64,000 nt of DNA from Bosea sp. AS-1. Lineage in GTDB: Bacteria; Pseudomonadota; Alphaproteobacteria; Rhizobiales; Beijerinckiaceae. The first letter of the stretch is position 1, and each line of letters begins with the position of its first letter. The notes under the pieces were generated by a model that saw only the letters and a list, made by a program, of their open reading frames with translations, did no database searches and was not told the DNA's origin. Location of the stretch: the NCBI RefSeq assembly GCF_002220095.1, contig NZ_CP022372.1:4064501-4128500 (forward strand), read 5' to 3'. The position numbers and the translations under genes are program-made. This document shows, in pieces, positions 7,451 through 16,247 of this stretch.

Positions 7451-8266
7451 TCAGATCACCACGACCTTCGCGCCGACACCGACCTTGCCGTAGAGGTCGA
7501 TGACGTCGTCATTGGTCATGCGGATGCAGCCCGAGGAGACTTCGCGGCCGATCGTGTTCGGCTCGTTGGTGCCGTGAATGCGATAGAGCGTCGAGCCGAG
7601 ATAGAGCGCGCGCGCGCCCAGCGGGTTCTCGGGGCCGCCGGCCATGAAGCGCGGCAGATCGGGCCGGCGCTTCAGCATCTCGGCCGGCGGCGTCCAGCTC
7701 GGCCATTCGGCCTTGCGCGTCACGGTCTTGGTTCCGGCCCAGGAGAAACCCGGACGGCCGACGCCAATGCCGTAGCGCAGCGCACGACCGCCGGGCTGCA
7801 CGAGGAAGAGAAAGCGGTTCGGCGTGTCGACGATGACGGTGCCGGGCTTGTGCGGGCCGTCATAGGCGACCTCCTGCTTCCGGAAGCGCGGCTCGATGAC
7901 ATAGGGAATTCCGGCCTGCGGCTCGGCCGGCTGGCCCAAAGCCGCGACCCGCCGGCCCGGCTGCGGCACGCCTTGCGGCTGGCGCTCCTCCGCGAAGGGA
8001 TCGGGGCTGTAGCGGGTGGGTCCGCGTACCGCCTGGCCGTAGGCATAGCCGCCCGGGCGGTTATAGACCGCGCCGCCACGGCCATAGGGCGTCGGGTCGC
8101 GCCCGGTCATCAGCATCTCGATGAAGCCGCCGCCATAGTTCGCGCCGCCGCGCCGCGCCTGCAGCATCGGATCGTTCGGATAGCCGTAGCCCTGCGCAGC
8201 GGCCGGGCCGATCGCGGCGAGGCTGCCTGCGACAGCCAGCAACGGAAGGATGGACGCACAACGCAT
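7451..8266 (-). CDS. Periplasmic L,D-transpeptidase (YkuD)
   Basis: A 271-residue protein with a cleavable signal peptide (MRCASILPLLAVAG...AAAQ). A Gly/Tyr/Pro-rich segment follows to about residue 120. The C-terminal YkuD domain has IHGTNEP and SSGCIR with catalytic Cys247. The core is clearly paralogous to the lipoprotein at 3722-4492, including VDTPNRFLFLVQPGG and YGIGVGRPGFSWAG. The frame extends upstream to 8395, but the ATG at 8266 places the signal peptide first. It converges on mbfA with 12 bases between stops. Confidence 0.92.
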   Translation of the reverse strand: MRCASILPLLAVAGSLAAIGPAAAQGYGYPNDPMLQARRGGANYGGGFIEMLMTGRDPTPYGRGGAVYNRPGGYAYGQAVRGPTRYSPDPFAEERQPQGVPQPGRRVAALGQPAEPQAGIPYVIEPRFRKQEVAYDGPHKPGTVIVDTPNRFLFLVQPGGRALRYGIGVGRPGFSWAGTKTVTRKAEWPSWTPPAEMLKRRPDLPRFMAGGPENPLGARALYLGSTLYRIHGTNEPNTIGREVSSGCIRMTNDDVIDLYGKVGVGAKVVVI

Positions 8267-8437
8267 GACGCAACTCTCTCGCCGGAAAGACTGCCGGAAA
8301 GCCTGCGGGGCGGCGTCAAAGGAATGGTGAATCGTTGACTCTTCCGCCGCGAAACCAGCGCCAGAAGCATCAATTCGCGGAATTAACCTTAGCATCCTGC
8401 AAAAAGACAGGGTGAAGAAAGGCTTTCCGCGCCGGCC

Positions 8438-9880
8438 TCACACGGATTTTCGAGGCCCTGACGCCTTTCGTGCGAGCCAGCGGAGCCTGAGCCCGGTCCG
8501 CCAGCGGGCGACATCGCAAGCGAGGATGACGGCGCCGTAGACCAGGCCGCCCAGCCCGACCTGCAGCACGAGCTCCAGCAATGGTGGCAGGCGTCCCTGC
8601 AGCGGCCAGATCGCCAGCGCCATCGCAAGCCCCGCCAGCAGCACGCAGGCTATGTCGCGCAGCGAGGGCGCTTTCGACAATGTGTGCAGGGCGACGAAGC
8701 CGGTCATCAGCAGCACGGCGAGGAAACCTGCGCTCTGAGCGGCGGCGAAACGCAAGGGCGTGGCCGTCCCCGATAACACACACAGCCAGGCCAGGTTCAC
8801 GCCAAGCCCCGCAACGGCAACGATGGCCGCGATCAAGGTACGCTTCTCGAGCAGGAAGACCGGATAGATCGCCGCCTGGAAGAGCGCGATGGCGGCGAAG
8901 CCCGGCAGCAGTGGCACCATGAAGAGCGCGAAGTGGCCGCGAAACGCCGGCGGCACAACGAGCGCCTCGAAGGCCGGCAGAACGAGCCAGAAGCCGAGCG
9001 CCGCTGGCAGGACCACGGCCAGGACGAGCACCATGTTGTTGGCGATGCGCTTGCGCGCCGCCTTGCGCCCGCGGGTTTCGTCGAGGCGGATGACCTCGCG
9101 CAGCAGCACGATCTCGAGCATCGTCGCCAACATCGGGAAGAGACGCAGCCCGATATCGGAGGCGAGCGAGAAATAGCCGGATTCGGCGAAGCCATGCGCC
9201 TCGGCGAGCAGGCTGCGATTGAGCAGCGGGATCAGCGAATAGACGGCATTGCCGGCGACGAGCGGCAAGGCATAGCGCAGGAAATCGCCCGCCAGTTCCT
9301 TGCGCGCGCCGGCGAAGGCGAGTGGCCCGTCGGAGAGCCGTCTGCGCACGCTCAGGACCGAGGCGATGGTGCCGACAAGACCTGCCAGCAGCACCGTCGC
9401 CGGGTCACGCATCAGCCAGGCGCCGCCGACCATCAGGACAAGGACGATCACGGCCCTGACGAAGATCAGCCGGGCATAGGCGGCATCGAGGAAGCGAGCC
9501 CGCGCGATGGAGCCATGATAGTCGAACCAGCCGGCGCCGATCGCCGCGAGCACGGCGGCGGCGAGCAGGGACGCCGGCAGGCCGCCATCGAAGCCGGCGA
9601 GCAGCGCCACAGCGAGCAGCACGCACAGCAGCAGCGCGACCGCCGCGAAGAGCAGGTCCAGCGTCGCGCGGATGCCGGGATCGCGCTCCCGCGTCTCGGC
9701 GGTATAGAAGCGCACGGCCGAGAGCTTCAGCCAGTCGAGCGCCGCCGTGTTGACCAGCACGACCAGCGCCGCGCCGATCGCGTAGAGGCCGAAAGCCTCG
9801 GGACCGAGGAACAGGGCGATCAGCAGCCCCAGTACGAAGTTCAGCGCCGCGTTGACGAGGAAGGGCAGGAGGACGGTCAT
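8438..9880 (-). CDS. Polysaccharide flippase-like (Wzx/MOP superfamily) membrane protein
   Basis: A 480-residue integral membrane protein with about twelve to fourteen hydrophobic helices, starting MTVLLPFLVNAALNFVLGLLIALFLGPEAFGLYAIG. The pattern fits O-antigen/teichoic-acid lipid flippases of the MOP superfamily. The frame remains open to 10057, but the ATG at 9880 begins directly with the first helix. No glycosyltransferases or polymerase genes are adjacent, so it is an orphan and its lipid-linked substrate is unknown. Confidence 0.85.
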   Translation of the reverse strand: MTVLLPFLVNAALNFVLGLLIALFLGPEAFGLYAIGAALVVLVNTAALDWLKLSAVRFYTAETRERDPGIRATLDLLFAAVALLLCVLLAVALLAGFDGGLPASLLAAAVLAAIGAGWFDYHGSIARARFLDAAYARLIFVRAVIVLVLMVGGAWLMRDPATVLLAGLVGTIASVLSVRRRLSDGPLAFAGARKELAGDFLRYALPLVAGNAVYSLIPLLNRSLLAEAHGFAESGYFSLASDIGLRLFPMLATMLEIVLLREVIRLDETRGRKAARKRIANNMVLVLAVVLPAALGFWLVLPAFEALVVPPAFRGHFALFMVPLLPGFAAIALFQAAIYPVFLLEKRTLIAAIVAVAGLGVNLAWLCVLSGTATPLRFAAAQSAGFLAVLLMTGFVALHTLSKAPSLRDIACVLLAGLAMALAIWPLQGRLPPLLELVLQVGLGGLVYGAVILACDVARWRTGLRLRWLARKASGPRKSV

Positions 9881-10101
9881 CTCGTCTCGGTCATCTCGTC
9901 CCCGCCGCGGTGCGCCCGACCGGCGCCCTCGCGACTCGTTGCCAGCCGGCAGACGCGGCACGATATGGCGTAGCGGGGTGCAAAGGGTTTTCCAAGCGGA
10001 AGGTCCAGCAGGCCCTCGGATGCGGCAGCGGCATGGCGGCCGCACGAGCAATGCCACAGCTCCACTAGGCGCGCGTAAAGTTTGTGCCTAGAGGCGTTGT
10101 C

Positions 10102-10599
10102 ATGACCGCGCTTCCGCCGATCCGCCCCGCCCGCGACACCGATTCCGAGCCGCTCGCCGCGCTGATCGCTGCGAGCTTCGCCGAATATCCGAACTGCCAT
10201 TTCGCCTGGGAGGAATTCCCGGAGCTGAGGCAGCCGGCGACAGCCTTTGCCGCCAAGGGCGGCAAGCTCTGGATCGTCGACGCGCCGGGCGGCGGCATTG
10301 CCGGTTCGCTGGGCATCGCGCCACTGGCCGAGCAGAATGCCGTCGAGCTCACCAAGGTCTATGCCGATCCGGCCTTTCGCGGCACCGGTTTGGCGCAGGC
10401 GCTGTTCGCGGAGGCGCTGGCCTTCGCCGAAGCAGGCGGCTTCGCGGAGATGATGCTGTGGTCGGACACGCGCTTCGCGCGTGGCCATCGCTTCTACGAG
10501 AAACTCGGGTTCCAGCGCTGGCCGGGCGAGCGCTATCTCGCCGACGTCTCCGCGACCTGGGAATACCATTTCCGCAAGCCGCTGCACGGCCCGGCATGA
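10102..10599 (+). CDS. GNAT family N-acetyltransferase
   Basis: A 165-residue acetyl-CoA-dependent acyltransferase. The acetyl-CoA binding motif is at VYADPAFRGTGLAQALFAEAL (about residues 92-113), and the C-terminal half has RGHRFYEKLGF typical of GNAT motif B. The ATG at 10102 is preferred over an upstream GTG. The stop codon overlaps the start of the DMT transporter as ATGA, so the two are translationally coupled. Substrate is unknown; pairing with an exporter suggests modification and export of a small amine or amino acid, but that is inference. Confidence 0.9.
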   Translation: MTALPPIRPARDTDSEPLAALIAASFAEYPNCHFAWEEFPELRQPATAFAAKGGKLWIVDAPGGGIAGSLGIAPLAEQNAVELTKVYADPAFRGTGLAQALFAEALAFAEAGGFAEMMLWSDTRFARGHRFYEKLGFQRWPGERYLADVSATWEYHFRKPLHGPA

Positions 10600-11438
10600 C
10601 CTGGTCGACAGCGCTGCGCGCTGCGCTCGGCATCGCGCTCCTCACCGGCATGGATGCCGTGCTGAAGGGGCAGATGCAGAAGCACCCCTTCGCGCTGGCG
10701 CTGTTCATGCGCTTCGCCATGGGCGGACTCTGCGCGCTCGTCGTCCTCGCGATCGCGCGCCCGGCCTGGCCGACGCGGGACAGCCTGATCGGCAATCTCG
10801 CCCGCATCCCGCTCGTCGTACTGACTGCCGGCAGCTTCTTCTACTCGATCTCCGTCCTGCCTCTGGCGGAGGCTTTGACTCTGTCCTTCCTCGCGCCGGT
10901 CTTCGTCGCGCTGTTGGGCGGGCTGCTACTGCGGGAAAAGATCGACAAGCGCGTCCTGCAGGCGCTCGGCTTCGGGCTCGCCGGCATGCTGGTCATGGTC
11001 TGGCCTCGGCTGCAGGGCCATGTCAGCGGTGCCGGGCTCGGCGTGGCAGCCGCGCTGTTCTCCGCCGTCAGCTACGCCTTCAACCTCGTCCTGCTCCGCC
11101 GCATCGCGATGCGCGAGCATCCGACCGTCATCGTCGCCTTCCAGAATATCGGGCCGGCGCTGTGCCTGGCCGTGCCGGCCATGAGCGTCCTCGTACCGAT
11201 CAGTATGGCCGATCTCGCGATCTATCTCGGCGCGGGCGCCCTCGGCGTCGCCGGCCACCTGACTCTCACCTCGGCCTATGCACGGGCAGCCGCCTCGAAG
11301 CTCGCAGCGATCGAATACACCGCGCTGATCTGGGCGAGCCTGCTCGGCTTTCACCTGTTTGGCGAAGTCCCGCTCTACACGACCTATGTCGGCGCCCTGC
11401 TGATCATCGCGGGCGCGGTCGCCGTCAGCCGGCGATAA
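10596..11438 (+). CDS. DMT superfamily (EamA) transporter
   Basis: A 280-residue membrane protein with ten predicted helices in two EamA repeats (LLTGMDAVLKGQMQKHPFALALFMRF in the first, GVAAALFSAVSYAFNLVLLRRI opening the second). EamA proteins usually export amino acids or metabolites. It overlaps the GNAT gene by four bases (10596-10599) and ends 8 bases before the convergent thioesterase stop. No terminator is visible between them. Confidence 0.9.
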   Translation: MTWSTALRAALGIALLTGMDAVLKGQMQKHPFALALFMRFAMGGLCALVVLAIARPAWPTRDSLIGNLARIPLVVLTAGSFFYSISVLPLAEALTLSFLAPVFVALLGGLLLREKIDKRVLQALGFGLAGMLVMVWPRLQGHVSGAGLGVAAALFSAVSYAFNLVLLRRIAMREHPTVIVAFQNIGPALCLAVPAMSVLVPISMADLAIYLGAGALGVAGHLTLTSAYARAAASKLAAIEYTALIWASLLGFHLFGEVPLYTTYVGALLIIAGAVAVSRR

Positions 11439-11446
11439 GCCTGCAC

Positions 11447-11929
11447 TCAGGTGCTCGCCTTCTTCGCTCCGAACACCAGGCAGGTCTCGGTGCCATGCGC
11501 GAGCAGCTTGCCGCGTGCGTCGACGAGGCTGCCCTCGGTGGTGATGACCGAGCCGCCGCGATGGATCAGCCGGCCTTCGCAGCGCACCGTGCCGGAATCC
11601 GGCATGACCGGGCGGACATAGTTCAGCTTCATCTCCAGCGTGGTGTAGCCCTCGCCCGGCTTCAACGTGGCGTGGGCGGCGCAGGCCATGGCGGAATCGA
11701 GGATCGTCGCGGTCCAGCCGCCATGGATGGTGCCGAGTGGATTGAAGAAGCGCGGCGAGGGCCGGCCTTCGAAGACGACACGGCCTTCGTCCGCCTCGAC
11801 GAGATCGAAGTCCATGGCTCCGGCGAAAGGCGGCGCCGGGTGCGAGCCAGCGATGATGCCGCGCAGGAAACTCAGGCCATCGCCGGCGACCAGCACCTCG
11901 CGCGACACCACTCCGAACGTCCGGTCCAT
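11447..11929 (-). CDS. PaaI-type hotdog-fold thioesterase
   Basis: A 160-residue acyl-CoA thioesterase of the PaaI/4HBT family. The active-site region NPLGTIHGGWTATILDSAMA (about residues 63-82) carries the HGG motif. PaaI-like enzymes hydrolyse aromatic or medium-chain acyl-CoAs. It sits downstream of a MarR regulator on the same strand with 86 bases between, and a palindrome in that gap (11943-11960) looks like the MarR operator. The ATG at 11929 has a GAGGAG site. Confidence 0.92.
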   Translation of the reverse strand: MDRTFGVVSREVLVAGDGLSFLRGIIAGSHPAPPFAGAMDFDLVEADEGRVVFEGRPSPRFFNPLGTIHGGWTATILDSAMACAAHATLKPGEGYTTLEMKLNYVRPVMPDSGTVRCEGRLIHRGGSVITTEGSLVDARGKLLAHGTETCLVFGAKKAST

Positions 11930-11942
11930 GACGGCTCCTCAA

Positions 11943-11960
11943 ATCGTGTATCTGCACGAT
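11943..11960. promoter_or_regulatory. Palindrome, probable MarR operator
   Basis: ATCGTG and CACGAT flank a 6-base spacer, with perfect arms. The 18-base size and spacing fit MarR-family dimer sites. It lies 13 bases upstream of the thioesterase start and 55 bases downstream of the MarR stop. I did not find a second copy in front of the MarR gene itself. Confidence 0.6.
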
Positions 11961-12015
11961 AGAGAGCCTTCCGTGGCACCGTCAACCGTCCCCGGAGAGG
12001 AACGGCGCAGACCTT

Positions 12016-12483
12016 TCAGCGTGCCTCGCGGGCCGCGCGACGCAGCGCCTTCAGCCCGTCGCGGGTCTCGCGCCAGCGCTCCTCGCCGAAACCACCCTCG
12101 ATCTTGTCCTGCGCCGCCCGCCAGAACGGGATCGCTGCCTCGATCGCCGCCCTGCCCTTCTGCGTCACCGCATAGACCGCGGCGCGACCGCGGCACTCGA
12201 CAGGTTCGACCATGCCCTCGGCCGCCAGGAGCTGGAGGTTGCGCGTCAACGAGGTGCGCTCCAGCGCGAAACGCTCGGCCAGCTCCGTGATCGACTTCCA
12301 CTGCCCGGTGCTCAGGGCCGAGAGCAGCACGAACTGGGTGATCTTGAGCCCGCTTGGGCGCATCGCCTCGTCATAGGCGCGGGTGACAGCGCGGGCCGTC
12401 ATCCGGACATGCAGCGCCACGCAGGAGCGGGCGATGTCGTCGAGACGCGGGTCGGGCACGGGGATCGTCGCGGATGTCGTCAT
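12016..12483 (-). CDS. MarR family winged-helix regulator
   Basis: A 155-residue regulator. The winged helix is at about residues 45-110: LKITQFVLLSALSTGQWKSITELAERFALERTSLTRNLQLLAAEGMV followed by the wing with CRGRAAVYAVTQKG. Family members usually repress adjacent genes and release on binding small aromatic or lipophilic ligands. The PaaI-type thioesterase just downstream, with a palindrome in its promoter, is the likely target. The conserved Cys in the wing might sense oxidants, but this is speculation. Confidence 0.92.
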   Translation of the reverse strand: MTTSATIPVPDPRLDDIARSCVALHVRMTARAVTRAYDEAMRPSGLKITQFVLLSALSTGQWKSITELAERFALERTSLTRNLQLLAAEGMVEPVECRGRAAVYAVTQKGRAAIEAAIPFWRAAQDKIEGGFGEERWRETRDGLKALRRAAREAR

Positions 12484-12580
12484 ATGGCCATCTTAGCGTG
12501 TTCTGGCCTTTCCGGCAGCCGGCAGGCGAAGGGCTGCGACGTCACGTACGAGTCCATTCACTTTATCGCTCGTCGCTTCC

Positions 12581-12609
12581 TTGACTCTCCGTAGACCCAC
12601 GCCTATCTG
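12581..12609 (+). promoter_or_regulatory. groESL promoter
   Basis: A TTGACT -35 (12581-12586), 17-base spacer and TATCTG -10 (12604-12609). The same stretch also reads as CTTG near 12580 and CCTATCT near 12602, resembling alphaproteobacterial RpoH heat-shock promoters, so both sigma factors may use it. CIRCE begins 13 bases downstream of the -10, as expected for an HrcA-controlled groE operon. Confidence 0.8.
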
Positions 12610-12621
12610 CGCTGGCATCTG

Positions 12622-12648
12622 TTAGCACTCTCAAGGGAGGACTGCTAA
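12622..12648. promoter_or_regulatory. CIRCE element (HrcA operator)
   Basis: TTAGCACTC, nine bases, then GACTGCTAA. This matches the CIRCE consensus TTAGCACTC-N9-GAGTGCTAA with a single substitution in the right arm. HrcA bound here represses groESL until heat or GroEL depletion inactivates it. It lies 65 bases upstream of the groES start, in the mRNA leader. Confidence 0.95.
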
Positions 12649-12712
12649 CAGCCTCACCCCGGGGCCCTTCAGCGGCACCGCACCGAATGAGACCCAAGAG
12701 GAAGACAGAACC

Positions 12713-13000
12713 ATGAAGTTCCGTCCTTTGCATGACCGCGTCGTGGTCCGCCGCCTCGACAGCGAGGAAAAGACCAAGGGTGGCATCATCATCCCCGAGA
12801 CCGCCAAGGAAAAGCCCCAGGAGGGCGAGATCGTCGCCGTGGGCCCTGGCGCCCGTGACGAGGCCGGCAAGCTCGTCGCTCTCGACGTCAAGAAGGGCGA
12901 CCGCGTCCTGTTCGGCAAGTGGTCGGGCACCGAGGTCAAGATCGATGGTCAGGACCTCCTGATCATGAAGGAATCCGACATCATGGGCGTCGTCGGCTGA
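12713..13000 (+). CDS. groS: Co-chaperonin GroES
   Basis: A 95-residue co-chaperonin of normal length, starting [24 protein letters not shown]. The mobile loop ([19 protein letters not shown], residues 20-38) and the [22 protein letters not shown] signature are present. Seven subunits cap the GroEL ring during ATP-driven folding. It is preceded by the promoter and CIRCE and followed after 54 bases by groEL. Confidence 0.99.
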   Translation: MKFRPLHDRVVVRRLDSEEKTKGGIIIPETAKEKPQEGEIVAVGPGARDEAGKLVALDVKKGDRVLFGKWSGTEVKIDGQDLLIMKESDIMGVVG

Positions 13001-13003
13001 TAG

Positions 13004-14767
<1,764 letters not shown>

Positions 14768-14794
14768 TCCATCGCTCCCAGCGAGAAGACCAGG

Positions 14795-14828
14795 AAGGCC
14801 CGGCGCAAGCCGGGCCTTCTTTCGTTTG
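14795..14828 (+). terminator. Rho-independent terminator of groESL
   Basis: AAGGCCCGGC and GCCGGGCCTT form a 10-base-pair stem around a GCAA tetraloop, followed by CTTTCGTTT. It is about 100 bases after the groEL stop, beyond the duplicated hairpin segment. Confidence 0.85.
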
Positions 14829-14963
14829 GCGTGCGGCCATGCGTCACAAGCGGCCCGCTCGGGAGACGATGAGATGTCCTCGTCACCGCTCCTCGCCTAT
14901 AAATGCGGCAAGCGCCTCCACAAGGAGCGCGCGGACACGTCAAAAACTGATCGGGAGAGGCCC

Positions 14964-16073
14964 ATGAAGACCTCCAAACTCCTTACCGGCGTCGCGTTCG
15001 CCGCGACCCTGCTCGCTTCGCAGGTCGCCCGCGCCGATATCGTGATCGGCCTGATCGCGCCGCTGACCGGCCCGGTCGCGGCCTATGGCGAGCAGGTCAA
15101 GAACGGCGCCCAGACTGCCGTCGACGTCATCAACAAGAACGGCGGCGTGCTCGGCGAGAAGCTCGTCCTGAAGCTGGCCGACGATGCCGGCGACCCGAAG
15201 CAGGGCGTCTCGTCCGCCAACTTGCTCGTCGGCGACAAGGTGAAGTTCGTCGTGGGCCCGGTGACCTCCGGCGTCGCCATGGCGACCTCGGATGCGCTCG
15301 CGGAGAGCGGCGTGCTGATGGTGACCCCGACCGCGACCTCGCCGGCGCTGACCACGCGCGGCCTCACCAACGTGTTCCGCACCTGCGGCCGCGACGATCA
15401 GCAGGCCGAGGTCGCCGCCGCCTACGCGGTGAAGAACCTGAAGGGCAAGAAGATCGCGATCGTCCATGACAAGGGCACCTACGGCAAGGGCCTCGCCGAC
15501 AACTTCCAGAAGGGCATCAATGCCGGCGGGATCAAGGAAGTGGCCTATCTGTCGCTGACGCCCGGCGAGAAGGACCTTTCGGCCGTCATCACCCGCCTGA
15601 AGTCCGCTGGCGCCGAGGTGATCTATTTCGGCGGCTATCATCCGGAGGGCGGCCTGCTCGCCCGCCAGCTCGCGGATGCCGGCGTCAAGGCGACGATCAT
15701 CGGCGGCGAAGGCCTGTCCAACACGGAGTTCGCGGCAATCGGCGGCGACAGCGCCACGGGCACGCTCTTCACCAACGCGACCGACGCGCTGAAGAACCCG
15801 GATTCCGCCGCCGCCGTGGCGGCGCTGAAGGAGAAGGGCATTCCGCCCGAGGCCTTCACGCTCAACGCCTACGCCGCCGTCGAGGTGCTGAAGGCCGGCA
15901 TCGAGAAGGCCGGCAAGGCGGGCGATCCGTCGGGCACCGCCAAGGCGCTGCATGGCGGCCTGCCGGTCAAGACCGCTATCGGCACTCTGACCTATGGCAA
16001 GACCGGCGATCTGACCTCGCCGAGCTTCTCGCTCTACAAGTGGGAAGCCGGCAAGATCGTCGCGGCGGAGTAA
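14964..16073 (+). CDS. Branched-chain amino acid ABC transporter substrate-binding protein
   Basis: A 369-residue periplasmic binding protein with a signal peptide ([24 protein letters not shown]). The mature part follows the LivJ/LivK pattern: [29 protein letters not shown] at its start and [13 protein letters not shown] in the middle. It would deliver Leu/Ile/Val or related amino acids to a Liv-type transporter. No permease or ATPase gene is nearby, so it is an orphan. The ATG at 14964 has a GGAGAGG site. A strong terminator follows. Confidence 0.93.
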   Translation: MKTSKLLTGVAFAATLLASQVARADIVIGLIAPLTGPVAAYGEQVKNGAQTAVDVINKNGGVLGEKLVLKLADDAGDPKQGVSSANLLVGDKVKFVVGPVTSGVAMATSDALAESGVLMVTPTATSPALTTRGLTNVFRTCGRDDQQAEVAAAYAVKNLKGKKIAIVHDKGTYGKGLADNFQKGINAGGIKEVAYLSLTPGEKDLSAVITRLKSAGAEVIYFGGYHPEGGLLARQLADAGVKATIIGGEGLSNTEFAAIGGDSATGTLFTNATDALKNPDSAAAVAALKEKGIPPEAFTLNAYAAVEVLKAGIEKAGKAGDPSGTAKALHGGLPVKTAIGTLTYGKTGDLTSPSFSLYKWEAGKIVAAE

Positions 16074-16080
16074 CCCTCCA

Positions 16081-16127
16081 GGCAGGGCGCGGAGCGACAT
16101 CTCTCCGCGCCCTGCCTCATCGCCTTT
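16081..16127 (+). terminator. Rho-independent terminator after the LivK-like gene
   Basis: A 14-base-pair perfect stem (GGCAGGGCGCGGAG / CTCCGCGCCCTGCC) with an 8-base loop, followed by TCATCGCC and TTTT. It starts 8 bases after the stop codon. Confidence 0.8.
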
Positions 16128-16247
16128 TGCCTGCCTCTCCGGCAGATGACAATTTGCTCATCTCGGCGCGGTGCCATTGAAAGGCCATCCGCGCTGGGAC
16201 ATGGTCCGAATCGTGGCACCGACCCTTTCCCGCCAGGATTTCAGCCC

